Shown: positions 1-11,900 of the stretch, in pieces | Position numbering within the stretch: position 1 is the first letter of the stretch | Layout: each line of letters starts with the position of its first letter | Assembly (NCBI RefSeq): GCF_019925205.1 | Contig: NC_083564.1 | Coordinates: 36,804,447-36,868,446 of the forward strand | DNA: 64,000 bases | Reading direction: 5' to 3' | DNA from: Metopolophium dirhodum | Lineage: Eukaryota > Arthropoda > Insecta > Hemiptera > Aphididae | The notes under the pieces: model-generated | What the model was told of the DNA's origin: nothing | The model's database searches: none | What the model saw: the letters and a program-made list of their open reading frames with translations, nothing else | Program-made: the position numbers and the translations under genes

Positions 1-268
1 AGTTATGTGGGTAGCTAAATGTCAACGTTTTTTATTTCAAACCATGTCGATAGTATATTTTTGAGTGTTAGTAAATTATACATCCAAGATAATATCAGAT
101 TTTTTGATTTCAGTTAGGTACTGAAACCGAACTGCTTAGGAAGTACCTACACAAAACGTACATAACATATTTCATTTTGACAAGACTATAAAATACATAC
201 GCAACATTAATTATTACAATGTCATTGTACACATTTTATTTGGGCCTTCGTAATAAAATCTAAATAAC

Positions 269-757
269 GAACGGTGGATGGCGTGAACCATGAGATCTTA
301 AATTTCATTAAATGATTTATAATTTCAATACACCCGGGATAATAATTTACTAACAAAATTATATTTTCATAAAGTAAGTACATATCATAAATAAAAGTAA
401 AAACATGTATTTGAATAAGTTTTGGAATAATTTAGGTACCTGTATCTAAATAATAAATATACATACCACCCGTGAATGATTATTTTTGTATGACTTCATA
501 ATATATTAATTGACCCATATAGCTAATATGAACGGCGGATGGTGTGAATTAAATTTCATTAAATGATTTATAATTTTCAATAACCCGGAATAATAATTTA
601 CCAACTCAATTATGTTCGTAAAGTACATGATATCATAAATAAAAATAAAAACATGTATTTGAATATATCTAAGAAATTTAGGTACCTACTTAAATATACA
701 TATCATCCATGAACGGATTATTTTTGTATACCTTTATAAATTATAATATATTAATTT
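269..757. repeat. Imperfect tandem duplication, about 261-bp period
   Basis: Two copies lie head to tail, roughly 269-512 and 530-757. Both start with GAACGGYGGATGG, then share ATTTCATTAAATGATTTATA, a CCCGG-AATAATAATTTAC segment, AACATGTATTTGAATA, TTTAGGTACCT and a GATTATTTTTGTAT segment, and both end in ATAATATATTAATT. They differ by scattered substitutions and short indels, so the duplication is not recent. No ORF or transposon end is visible in either copy. It could be a fragment of a dispersed repeat or a local duplication. Confidence 0.75.
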
Positions 758-864
758 ATTTTAAAATTATTTATACTCATGTACTTGATTCAATCTATTA
801 ATTTCACTATTGAAATGTTTGATATAGGTATATAACTGACTAAATATTGTACAAATGTACTACA

Positions 865-1104
865 GGGGGACGGAGTGGCCGAGCGGACTAAGGCGTCGGC
901 TGCGACGCAGTCGACCCGAGTTCGATTCCTAGGCCATGGGCGGCATTTTTCTTCGGACAAGTCACGGGTGCCCAATCAAAAATTCTACCAAACTAAACAC
1001 ATACGTGTTCCTCCCCCTACCGACTTAATAACCTACAGTAAAAAACCTAAAATAGCTAATGGCCTCAGCTGCCGGGCTCAAGATCAATAAAAAAAAAAAA
1101 AATT
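865..1104 (+). mobile_element. tRNA-derived SINE with A-tail and 7-bp target-site duplication
   Basis: A retroposed short element with an RNA polymerase III type head. A box A-like stretch (TGGCCGAGCGGA, 876-887) and a box B match (AGTTCGATTCC, 919-929) resemble the type-II tRNAs (Ser/Leu), which carry GTGGCCGAGCGG at this place. The body continues through a non-tRNA segment and ends in a run of 14 A (1089-1102). The 7-bp sequence TACTACA directly flanks both ends (858-864 and 1105-1111), the hallmark of LINE-mediated insertion. The region between the boxes is not a normal anticodon arm but a 9-bp stem (895-903 with 907-915, one G.U pair) closed by a 3-base loop, so this is not a working tRNA gene. 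Orientation is plus. Family name unknown. Confidence 0.85.
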
Positions 1105-1111
1105 TACTACA

Positions 1112-2100
1112 CACCAAACTTAGGAATCCTAAAAATATAACAATACTATTATATTTTGACATGATACTATTGACTATTGCCATCAATTTAATGTCGATAA
1201 GATATTGCAAATTGAACAAGCTACAAGCGCATTTATATAATATAATATATACTTATTGGATAATAATATGTATTTAACACCTTCCGATCACGAACAAGAA
1301 AATTTACAATTTCCGTAAAAATACACCGTGCGTGTCCAAACGCGTTTTGTCCGACATTTAAACACCGCTGTCGGTGCACCAGACTAATATATTATTATTG
1401 TTTGCGACTGATTTGCATAATATGCAGGGGCAGGGGCCGAATTGGGGCCCTTTTCTGAATATAAGTTTTACAACATCGTGATGGTGTCGTGTGCCATCTT
1501 GATTTAGTGCTGCAGAGGACTTCTAGCATTTGCATATTACCAATATGTTTTATGCAAATGTTAAAAAGTCTTACCTTTTTTCAATTGCCAGTGACTAAAA
1601 AAATTGTTTTATGTAATACGCAAATCCAAATCTGTCTAGTTTTATCATTTTATGCTCCATGTATTTAGATTATTTTTTATGTTTAGGGCATTTTTCTATT
1701 TTTCGGGCTATTTTTGCCAATTTTTTTTAAAATCTAACGTTTATGAAAACGAAAATCAGTTCTTATACGATTTTTATTATACTTTGAAAGCCTCCACGTA
1801 CTATCGCAGTATACGGCGGATGGTCGATTGAGTGTATACACACACAGATACGGAAATTGTCCGAGACTTATATAATTAACGTCGCTATTATTTTAGATGC
1901 TATCTGTTTAGTTAATTTATACATTTATTAGCCGCGGTAGATGTTGATAAGTGAATTTTTCGGGGGTTTTCAGTACGCGTCCATCATACAAGTGCTTGCA
2001 TATTTTTTGCATTTTTGGAGCTATTGTGTACGCTCTTCTCTACACGTTATATCATACAGGTTAAATGATGGGTATACAATATAACACGCGTACCCATAGT
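1112..2100. other. AT-rich non-coding stretch, no feature recognised
   Basis: No credible coding frame, RNA gene or transposon end is seen. A short GC-rich patch (1428-1455, repeated GGGGC runs) stands out of AT-rich sequence, and an ATTTGCATA/TATG..ATGCAAAT inverted pair lies near 1530-1560. Neither could be tied to a function. Confidence 0.5.
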
Positions 2101-2579
2101 ACATCTTCACGTGCATATTATATAGGTGCATAAATATATCGTGAACAGTTATCCGCGCGCGTTTTATCTCAGTCGGACCATCTCGTCCGCGGCCGCGCAT
2201 CACTGCAACTCGCGCACGGTCGGGGCACTGCACAATAAATTTTCCGCGTCTCTTTCGCAGGCTCGTTCCACCGCCCATATTACATACCGATAGGTATATA
2301 TATATATTTACGAGAGTATAGTATTCGGGCACCTCAAGTGGTCTTCCGCCATATTATAATACACGTTTTTTTCGGGCGATGAAAGCAAAACGGTAATATT
2401 ACCGAACAACACCCGGTGCACGGGCGCACGCACGCACACGCGTCGGCGGACTGACCGCGTCGTAATTAATTGCTTTTTCGTATACGCATATTATACATAA
2501 ACATAATACACACATAATATATATACCATGCACCATGTACGCGATCCGATCGCCGGTCGACGGGGTTGCCGATGGTGGA

Positions 2580-2681
2580 AGAGAGAGAGAGAGTGGGGGG
2601 GGGGGGGGGGCGGATGAGCGAAGGACTAGTTCGGCATTCGCCCTGCAGCATCGGTCGTCGTCGTCGTCGTCGTCGTCTTCG
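2580..2681. repeat. Microsatellite cluster: (GA)n, poly-G, (TCG)n
   Basis: A purine run (GAGAGA then about 17 consecutive G) is followed some 40 bases later by about nine TCG/TCT triplets. Read in any frame the TCG tract encodes serine, arginine or valine runs, which produces spurious ORFs on both strands. Confidence 0.9.
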
Positions 2682-3251
2682 TCGCCAAAGAGGTTATTGT
2701 ACTCGTCCGCCCGACTTTTTCTGCCGCAGCGCGCCCGTTCGGCTAACATTTTACAATTTAATATTATCATTATAATACTACTACTACGCGGTCTGTACGA
2801 TAATATATTTATGAAACTCGCGCTTCGTCCCGCGATTCGTATATATTATTATTATTATTATTATTATCATCCGCAGTCGGGTCGTCTCGTTTTTATTCTC
2901 ATATGTACCGGGCGGGCGCGCGCCCGTTCTCCAGTTCTTGTCACCGGGATGACGGTGCGTCTTCCCGTCGCGTCCTACAGCGTCGTCGCCTCATGCACAG
3001 CGACTCCTCGCTCTTTATAATATGTACGCGTACAAAATAAACATAACAATATATACATATACGTGTATAGAAAAATACGATATAAAATAAAATAAATAAA
3101 TCCGAGCCCACATTCACTTTCCATTTATGGCGATGCGTGTGCTCGAACAGAATCTCCGTCTCTCTCGCTCTGCGCGTCTTTCTCCGTCCGTCTGCCGTGC
3201 TTGTCTCTTTCCGCGTCTCCGCATATATTTTCCTACAACGTACGTATGTTG

Positions 3252-3390
3252 CACACACACACACACACACACACACACAACCTATACAACAGCTCTAACC
3301 TTTTGTCTGCCAACACAGCCTGACGCCAATGATGATCATCGTCTCCTCGCCCCATATATATATAATATTATATATTATTATTATTATTAT
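3252..3390. repeat. (CA)n and (TTA)n microsatellites
   Basis: About 13 CA dinucleotides (3252-3278), then, after some 85 bases, about eight TTA trinucleotides (3366-3390). Plain slippage repeats; no coding content. Confidence 0.9.
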
Positions 3391-3532
3391 CATCGTCGTT
3401 GTCGTCCTCATTGAAATAGCACGCGCGCAACCCTTTCCGACAAAAGCACGAAACGCACGGCGGCCGACTTCTTTGCGCACGCGCGCTCGTCAAAGGTACT
3501 TTGCACATATGGTGTAGGTATATATATATATA

Positions 3533-3609
3533 CAGTAAAACCTCTCTATAACGGAATCGCTTGGGACCAACAATTTTTCCGTTATAAAGAGTTTTCCGTA
3601 ATAGAGAGG
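3533..3609 (+). repeat. Left terminal inverted repeat and subterminal motifs of Tigger element
   Basis: The terminal 22 bases form the inverted repeat. The 14-bp unit CCTCTCTATAACGG (3541-3554) recurs in opposite orientation at 3579-3591 (CCGTTATAAAGAG) and 3596-3609 (CCGTAATAGAGAGG), so the left end can fold on itself. These are plausible transposase binding sites. Confidence 0.85.
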
Positions 3610-3829
3610 TATGTAAAAAAAAAAAAAAAATGAAGTTTCAAGAAGTATTATGTATGTATTTATGTATGTATCTGTTAAAAAATATATATTTTAGGTAAAA
3701 TTGTATTTAAATGTGATAAAAATAATAATAAATGTGTAATAAATAAATGTATTAAATACATACTTAAAAAATAAAACTAAGAACTAAAAAAAACATTTTA
3801 CACAATTCGATATTTGTACTCTTTTTTAA

Positions 3830-5326
3830 TTAAGAAAAATAATTTTTAATATTTGATTGCTTTTTGTGTTTAAGAGCAGCATGTTCGGCACATTCTCGAG
3901 CTTTTGTGGTAAGTTCTAACAGATTTGAATTAGATATCATGGCTGAAAACTTTTGTAAATCTTCTAAATATGAGATTGCGGTTTTAAAATCTTTTATTTT
4001 TGGCTCATCATTGGTCTCGCTGTCATCATTATCATCGTTTTCTTCTTCTTTTTCCTCGTCTTCTAAAAAAGTCACCGAATCGTAAGTTTGATGCGTCTCT
4101 AATTTACTATCAAATGTAATGAAATCTTCTACATCAACATTTGCTGTAACGCACTCCTCATTCATTTCTTTCAAAGCATTTTCTGGTAAATCTATATTGG
4201 TTCCTTCATTTGAAAGAAACCCGGCTTTACGAAAACAATTTCGCACACATTCAGCTTTCACATTATTGCAAGCCAACGCTATCCAGTTGACAGCATCCAA
4301 GACACTTATTGATTTCGCAAACTGATGGGCTGAAGAACAATTATCCATCTTGCATAATAAAGATTGAAGTAAAAACTTACGATAGTAAGATTTGAACGTG
4401 TAAATCACTCCTTGATCCATTGGTTGGGTGATTGATGTAGTATTTGGGGGCAGCATAAGTATTTTCATATTAGATAGTTCGATCTTTGGGTGACATGCAG
4501 CATTATCTAAGAACATTAAGACGTTTCTATTCTGAGATCGCATATCTGCGTTAAAATAACGCAACCACTGCTCCATTATTTCTGTAGTCATCCAGGCTTT
4601 TTTATTAAATTTCCATATGACAGGTAATGAAGAAATGTCCATGTTCTTAAAACACCGTGGTTTTTTAGACTTGCCTATTACCAATGGCTTCCTTATTTCT
4701 CCAGCCATACTACCACACATGAGCACTGTTAAGCGATCCTTGGCTTTTTTTCCTCCAGAACATGATTCACTTTTCATTACAAGTGACTTAGTTGGAATAC
4801 CTTTAAAAAAAAGCCCCGTTTCGTCAGCATTATAGACGTCTTTTGCTTCATATCCAGCAATGAGTCTTGAGATTTTTTGCTTCCACTCCTCCACAGTTTC
4901 TTGATTAACGTCATTGGCTTCACCACTCACTTGTTTCCAAACAATATCATGCCTTTTTTTAAATTTTTCTAGCCAACCATTCGAAGCCTTGAAATCGTTG
5001 ACATTCATTTTTTCAGCCAATTTCATAGCTTCTGTTTGTAAAATTGGACCGGAAATTGGTAAATTTTTTGACCGAACGCTGTTAAACCACTCATATAACT
5101 TTTGGTCAATTTGTTCAAACAAGGGATTTTTCACTCTTTTGCTCTTTCCGGAATTTTTGCTATTTACCCAATCATCCATAATTTTTTCTTTATTTTTTAT
5201 CGCGTCGTAAACTTGAGTTTTTCCACATTTAAATCTAGTAATAAGTTCTTTCGTACTTAGTTTTTGTGTCTCCTTCAACTCGATTAGTTTAACTTTATCG
5301 GACAAAGTCAGGGCTGTACGTGGCAT
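3830..5326 (-). CDS. Tigger/pogo-family DDE transposase (intact)
   Basis: Cut-and-paste transposase acting in the nucleus on its own terminal repeats. The protein is 498 residues from the first ATG (MPRTALTLSDK, start at 5326); the reading frame extends 30 codons further upstream, but only to a TTG and through a hydrophobic stretch unlike the family, so the ATG is preferred. Domains in order: a CENP-B N-terminal/psq-type helix-turn-helix (about 1-55), a second Tc5-type DNA-binding domain (about 70-128, ending GWLEKFKKRHDI), then a DDE catalytic domain (about 160-365). The catalytic triad is visible as D168 (YNADETGLF), D274 (LMFLDNAACHP) and D304 (QPMDQGV), with 29 residues between the last two, matching the DD29D spacing of Tigger. 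An acidic tract (421-441) and a C-terminal PCNA-binding-like motif (QSNIKNYF, 490-497) follow. No stop, frameshift or missing catalytic residue is seen. A domesticated Tigger-derived host gene is unlikely because the flanking transposon ends are intact. Confidence 0.95.
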   Translation of the reverse strand: MPRTALTLSDKVKLIELKETQKLSTKELITRFKCGKTQVYDAIKNKEKIMDDWVNSKNSGKSKRVKNPLFEQIDQKLYEWFNSVRSKNLPISGPILQTEAMKLAEKMNVNDFKASNGWLEKFKKRHDIVWKQVSGEANDVNQETVEEWKQKISRLIAGYEAKDVYNADETGLFFKGIPTKSLVMKSESCSGGKKAKDRLTVLMCGSMAGEIRKPLVIGKSKKPRCFKNMDISSLPVIWKFNKKAWMTTEIMEQWLRYFNADMRSQNRNVLMFLDNAACHPKIELSNMKILMLPPNTTSITQPMDQGVIYTFKSYYRKFLLQSLLCKMDNCSSAHQFAKSISVLDAVNWIALACNNVKAECVRNCFRKAGFLSNEGTNIDLPENALKEMNEECVTANVDVEDFITFDSKLETHQTYDSVTFLEDEEKEEENDDNDDSETNDEPKIKDFKTAISYLEDLQKFSAMISNSNLLELTTKARECAEHAALKHKKQSNIKNYFS

Positions 5327-5702
5327 ATTAACAATTAAAAACAGTACAAAAACAAGCGAAATCACAACGATAAAACAGACCGTGAGCACTACACGTTGAC
5401 TAAACGATATGAACAATTCGACAGAAAAAAGACGACTGGGCAGTTCATATTAACAAAATTATATTGTAGGTACATATTATGTACACAAGTATCTAATCTT
5501 TATCTAATCTTTGCTATACATTGTACTATAAATATTCGTTAGAAGGTAATAAACAATTCAATATGACAATCGTGAAGCGATACTGTCGACTGATATTTCA
5601 GGTAATAATAAAGTTAAGATTATCTAGTCACCAAATATATATGTATGTACATAGTATATATGTATCTACATAATTGTAATTTATCTTTAAATAATTTTAT
5701 TT

Positions 5703-5880
5703 TCCGTTTAATAGAGATTATTTTTACTATTTGGATCACGAAAATTGTCCGTTTCCGTTTTGTAGAGGTTCCGTCTTAGAGAGGTTAATTTCATATATTA
5801 TTTGAACCGGGACTATTGACATTTTCCGTTATAAAGAGGATTCCGTTTAATAGAGGGTCCGTTATAGGGAGGTTTTACTG
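5703..5880 (-). repeat. Right terminal inverted repeat and subterminal motif array of Tigger element
   Basis: Six copies of a CCGTTATAGAGAGG-like unit lie in one orientation, starting at 5703, 5755, 5771, 5826, 5843 and 5859. The last one is part of the terminal repeat ending GGTTTTACTG at 5880. The array sits upstream of the minus-strand transposase gene, so it may also cover its promoter. Confidence 0.85.
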
Positions 5881-5882
5881 TA

Positions 5883-8640
5883 TACATAATAATAAAGATA
5901 AATAATAATAATAATAATAATAACGAAGAGTCATTATATATTGTCCATATATGCGCTGAGTATATATATATATATATACGTATATGTATATAATTTGAGA
6001 GAACCGGCGACGGGAGCCGCAGACGTGTCCGCACTATATATTATAAAAAATATTGTGTATAATACGTGTAGTATTCATTTATCAAAAATATGCGAAGAAT
6101 TTGAATAAATAAATAATAATATCAAAAGACAGACGCGTGATTATTATTATATTGTATTTGGACGGTACAGCGCGTGAAAGGCGTATATGTATTATATTAT
6201 AATATAATATTATATATACTGCAAGCAGGTAATAGGCACACAGAGATCCGATGCTAATTAATTGTCGGTTACAATAATAATAATAATGCGTAATACGCGT
6301 AGCTTTATTCTCGCGAGTTGGAAATCGAGCGTTTCGTTTTGGATGAATAGATCGGAATACGTTTTCGAATCTCTCGGAGGGTTATAAGTTATAACTATAA
6401 TATAGGCACTGTCAGCTACCGAAATAAAAGTACGATTTTGAGAAAGTGCAGTCCCTTTTTGTTGATGTGATAACACGATTCAGTGGAAATACGCACGCCA
6501 CAGTTGTTTGATATTGTCTTATTTAGCCATAATAATATATCATATTATTGTGTACTGTATACAGGTTTAGTAGGTAACCTTTTTTTGTTTGTAATGAGCT
6601 GAACGAGAATTTTTTCTTTTAATACTGTGCGGTGCACGCATTGTAGGTAACTATTTTGATAAAAATAATAAATTATCAATGTAGGTTATACATCGTAGGT
6701 TTATAGGTATAATATCAAAATACAGATATTATTATAATAAATTACACTCTTATGTTATATTCAATAATATGGGATAGGTACCGCGCTTCTATAAAACAAA
6801 CAAATCACAACATTAAAAGTACTAATAAACTTAATTCAACAAAACAAGTTTAAATAACTGTAAATCGGTAAAAAAAATTACAGGTTAGTGCTGGCGTAAG
6901 AAAAATGTGTTTTAATATATTTGATGGATGTGGGAAGTTATACATGGACCTGCAAAGAAACAACTAATTTCTTTTGGTCAAGGATCATGAGTTCCGAATT
7001 TCCAACTATAATATAAAACTACTAATTTCACTATACTTCCAAAATAATAGGCTAATAATGACATTCAAGAAAAGCAAAATAAGGAAAACTCACGAAGAAA
7101 TTGACATTATAATAACGTTTTTAAGTTGACTTTATGAGCTATATAATTAGTATTCAGAACGTGTTATCATCATAATATAGACAGACGTTTAAGGTTAATG
7201 GTAAGATGTGTTTAGTTTGTGGGTTACACATGCTAAAATGTAATACAAAAAACTTAAAAAATCTACAAGCTAAACTTAACATTTATCTTAACACATTAAT
7301 ATGTATTTTAGTAACTTTTCGGTACCTATTATTAGTGCAGACTTTACGTCGTAGATGAATATTTACCAAATTTAGTTTTTAGAAAAGTATTTCGTGAAGT
7401 TTTAAAATTTTATACCTAAAAACATTGAGGAAAAATTAGTTTTCAAAAACTGTAATTTAAAAAGAGTCAATCTTTTTTTATTCTTATTTAAGAAAAATAA
7501 CGATATCGCTTTCCGTATTTCTATAGCGATTAGAATATTGAGACTATTTATGGTTAGTCAGTAGCCTATATTATATAGTAATTTGTTTTTATAAAACTAA
7601 TGCGATTTATAAACGCCTATTCGTGTTATTTTTAATATGACGAAACTATGATATTTCTTAAACATTAAAAGATATTTTTAAATTAAAGTATAACACATTT
7701 TTTAAACATTTTAATTTGAAAATTATGCAAAACAACACGAGAAACCAGAAACTCCTGAGAATTTTCGGCTATATAATATTGAAGCCCCATGGCTATTGAA
7801 AAAATATGTTAACAAGTACAATTTTTAACTCTGAGTAATTATGTAGCAAATTATTGCCTTAAACAATAGGCGATGATTAATCGAGTAGGTATTAGAAATT
7901 TTTTTTATACATAGACTTCGAATTTCGATAATTTATTCTATACCAGCGTGATCGTTTCCGTTGCTCTATACATATTATAAAAATAAAAGTTCCTACCAAT
8001 GAGTATTATTAAATGTAATAAATAATAATATACGAGCAATATAATTAATGCGTACATCAACAGACACACGGTGCGTGTTAAGTAATGAATTAAAAATGTA
8101 AGTCAAATTAAAATTTTAGATAACTAAAATAACTGTCAGTGATATAGAGTATTATTTTTCGGCAAATCCACATTATACAACGTTGTTTTGTTATTTTTTA
8201 ATATAATATTATGTATAATCAGATGATCGAGTATGTGAAAATACATCATATCAACACATTAGTAATGTTGTTAATCATTATCAATTTATAGACTTAGAAC
8301 TGAGTGTTACACAGTTAACAGTTGACACTTTATATAGACATTTCATATTATAGTTATCATTCGGTAAATTATAATTGACTTAAACAATTTATGACTTATA
8401 TTAAATAAATTTAGTAAATTATAAAAACAATGTACGGTGTATTATACCAATGAAATTAATATATTATACTGAAGGGAATGGTATACAACCTAAAGACAAT
8501 CGAATATCGTTTAAGTTGAAATATGGTATTGACAAAATGATATCTAACAAGAACACAATAAAAACGCCCTTAAACACACGTGGAAGTGTTATTCTTTTAC
8601 CTTCAATTTATAAAAGAAGTTATCGCACGTTCACTGTGAC
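5883..8640. other. AT-rich non-coding stretch
   Basis: Contains an (AAT)n tract just after the Tigger element (about 5895-5921), a (TA)n tract (5958-5978) and an extended TATAATATAAT palindromic zone (6190-6222). No coding frame, RNA gene or mobile-element end could be supported. Confidence 0.5.
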
Positions 8641-8644
8641 TTGA

Positions 8645-8848
8645 TGTTCTGCGATCGTAATCTTTAGTGATCTGCCAACGGAAATCCGTTACGAGCGGTC
8701 CTACGGTTTCACAAATGAATGCAACGCGGTAAAAATTTCAACCAATTTCGGCGGAATTATTTTCCAAAACCCCACACATCTGTCTTGCATCTCGTACAAC
8801 TACGTTTTAACAACGCAACAAATCACCAAGTATTATACATTTTTAGAG
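8645..8848. other. GC-richer exon-like island, unidentified
   Basis: A patch of clearly higher G+C and CpG in AT-rich flanks. On the plus strand a frame without ATG stays open from after the TGA at 8642-8644 for about 95 codons and could be an exon with a donor-like GAG|GTACCT at 8848. On the minus strand an alternative frame reads about 30 residues between an acceptor-like AAACGTAG and a GTAGGA. Neither peptide is recognised and the strand is undecided. Confidence 0.2.
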
Positions 8849-8931
8849 GTACCTACTTTGAAAAAACGTAAATGTATAAAATATAATATTATTATAACGT
8901 GTAAAATATATTATTATTTGTATAAAATATA

Positions 8932-11900
8932 GGCGGCGGTAATCTGATCGTCAATAACGCTAAAAATAAACGTAACGAATTTCGATTTCTATACCAAATT
9001 CAAAATTGTATATTATTCGGATACACGTAAATACAATAACCAGCTAAACCGAATCGTCTGTGTGTCTCGCACAAAAGGATGAGTGTCGGTACATCTGCTG
9101 TATACTGTATATTCAGTATTGTATTATAATATATAATATTACTCACACCGTACACAAAAGTCTCAGTACATAGACATAGGCATATAGAGTAGATACATAT
9201 CGTAAATATAATATACTTTATATATAGATACGTTTTTACTGCAGTCACGATTTAAACCATGCGGCGATATGCATGTGTTATGTTTAGTAATAGTGTCTGC
9301 CTGTACAAAATAATGTTGTGTCTTGTCGTTTGGGACTTTTCAAATTTAAATTTAAATTGATGTTCACCTGAATGTAAAAAAAAAAGTGCACGATGAAGTG
9401 TACGATATGTACACCAAAGGCATTTTAATTAAATGCAGGCCGCGGTCATGCATATTATTCAAATATTCCAATGAGAGTATTTCTGTTACACAATGTCCTC
9501 CGGTCTGTTTACGGTCCTATATAGATATTACATCAAGATTACAAACGACAAGTGCACGAAATTTCGGTAACAACAGAATATTGCTCAAACGTTACGAGCG
9601 AAGACTCAGATAAAAATTAGAAAAATTAAGTGATGCACGGGGATAAGCTAAACAATTACAAAAATGCACGTTTACCTAATGTAGAATCGGCCGTATGATA
9701 CTATATAATTCCATTAAAACTGTATTTGTATATACGATGAGGAAGGGCGGGGAACACGACTGTATTAAATTACGTAAAGTAATTACAGTGAATTTGAGGT
9801 AATCTAAAAGAGGTGAAAGTGGTTTTGGGATTTCGAGGAGAGATGTAAACGATGTTTAAGATGCCCCCCAAAATTAAATGTGCTAACTAAATATAATGGT
9901 ATCGGATGTGTGCCGCCACTGGGGCGGTTTTGCTATAACGGGTGCCTTTACAGTAATAGTTGTAAATAATGATGATGAATGGTTTCAGACGATTTTGGGC
10001 GGAGCACGGTTTAATCAAAAATTGGTTACAATATTTCCTTGTTTATGATCTATTCTATTCCACATTTTCAAAACGAGTAGGTATACCTAAGAAATGTGGA
10101 AATCGAAAAACGACCTTTATATTATTATTTATTATAATTGTACAGTATAGAAGTATACCCTATAGTATAGGGCCTATACAAACTGTTTTCGAACCCTGCA
10201 TCGGGCTTACATAATAACGATTGCGTCCTATAAATACGAAATTTACTTTATCAGAACGCGTCAACAAAGTTCTGCTAAGTTGTATATGCGCATAACATTA
10301 TGTCATGGTAACGTGGTAGTGGTTAAAGTCGCGTACATTATAATAATATACTCGTTACGCGCGACCGAGTCCGAACGGAAACAACGGATTCGTCAGACTT
10401 TTTCCCGTGCACGCAGCGACCGGTCTCCATATGGTAGGTTAGTACGCGACGTGACCCGCGCAGAATATTTGCATATTATTATAATGTCTAAAGTCTAAAC
10501 AGCTCGTATACGCGTACCTATATATAACAGTCGTTTATATAATATGCACACACGATAACTGGACGCCGCCGATAAACCGAGTCGAAAACGGTGGCGACGT
10601 TTACTCTTGACCCGCGCGGGGGGCACCGCACCACGCCACCACCTATATATACGCGCACCTCATATGAAGGTGATGACATTTCACAGCACTTAGTAGGATA
10701 CTATATACATAGGATGTAAAATATGCATCGTACATCAGCATACCCTGTAATTGTGCACTATATAATATTATTTAAAGTCGATGGAGCGTCACGTCCTCTG
10801 GATGTCGTAATATGAAATAATAATAAATGCAGGGTATAGTGTTACAATATTTCAATATTATGCTCAGGTATTTCCGTTCAAGAACGATATCGCGTTTAAC
10901 GTGCGGTTAAACAATCCGCGCGACCGACCGTAACCGTCCAACATCGTAACCATTATAATATCATATTATTTGTCGTCGTCGATAATCGTTCTCATCGATC
11001 ATCGTATATTATAATATATTTCAGTATAATAAAATATGTATTATTTTTACGGTAGCCGTAACGCGCGCGCGTTGTGTAGCAGACTGCCGGACTACAACAC
11101 ACTACCGCCACTACGCCAGAGTACCAGTCACCAGACCCGACAATAAAAACAAACAAATCCGACCGCTATCCGATTTGCGACGGACAACCGATTCAATAAT
11201 AATAGGATATCCCTCCCCCTTCCTCCTACATAACGTATTTAATATTTTAATATAATATTTTAGCAACGGGTTTCCGAATAAACCGGTCCACTGATCGCGG
11301 GCACACCGAAACAATAATAATAATAATAATAATAATGATAATATTAATCGAACGGGGGCGGGCAGAGGAAGTATAGAAGAGTTAAATCAGAAAACAGTAT
11401 TGACGGAAGGGGAAACTTATCAGATGCAGGTTCCGACGTTGCCAAAGTCTGGTGGCCATTTATCACTGACAAGCTGCGGGTCACGACCGCTATATATATA
11501 CAGGGTTGACGGAGAGTGGGTGACGACGACCAGGTTCAACAACACGGCGCGCGCAAACGCCGAGCAAAAATGTCTAATACATAATATATAAAATATATAA
11601 TATTATGTACGCAATGTATATACTATATATTGTCTACATTGTATAGTATTGTACGTAGGCATTGTTTAGTTTAGATATCTAACTATAGATTTTTTTTTCT
11701 ATTCCTACTACTCGAGACTCTGTACAGATCTTCGATAGCGTTAACTACAACAGAATACGACCAATTAATAAGTACACGACATTATGTACAATATCCAAGG
11801 TGGTATCCTACCTTACCCACTACCGTATTATCGGAGAATTCGATTTATTATTTATACGTTAAGAAATACGGATATGTATGTATATGTTTTCATTAAGACC

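Larger units (their letters stand above)
2101..3530. other. CpG-rich, microsatellite-dense non-coding region
   Basis: This stretch is clearly richer in G+C and CpG than its surroundings. It holds (GA)n followed by a run of about 17 G (2580-2610), (TCG)n (2652-2681), (TTA)n (2847-2866), (CA)n (3252-3278) and another (TTA)n (3366-3390). Open frames here exist on both strands only because the simple repeats lack stops, so none is called as a gene. A promoter or 5' UTR of a neighbouring gene is possible but no start or splice signal supports it. Confidence 0.55.
3533..5880 (-). mobile_element. Complete Tigger/pogo-type DNA transposon
   Basis: A 2,348-bp element with both ends intact. The left end begins CAGTAAAACCTCTCTATAA and the right end, read inward, begins CAGTAAAACCTCCCTATAA; over the first 22 bases there is one mismatch. 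A TA dinucleotide flanks each end (3531-3532, 5881-5882), the target preference of the IS630-Tc1-mariner group to which pogo/Tigger belongs. Inside is one intact transposase gene on the minus strand, leaving about 300 bp of subterminal sequence at the left and about 550 bp upstream of the gene at the right. Both subterminal zones carry further copies of a 14-bp motif (CCGTTATAGAGAGG-like). Intact ORF plus near-perfect ends suggest a young insertion; activity itself is not shown. Confidence 0.95.

Noticed and set aside
868..935. A functional tRNA-Ser or tRNA-Leu gene
   Set aside because: Boxes A and B are present, but the anticodon arm is a 3-base-loop hairpin and the sequence continues into a poly-A tail with target duplications; it is a SINE.
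5327..5416. A 30-residue hydrophobic N-terminal extension (signal or membrane segment) of the transposase
   Set aside because: It starts at TTG, not ATG, and is unlike any Tigger N-terminus; treated as 5' untranslated sequence.
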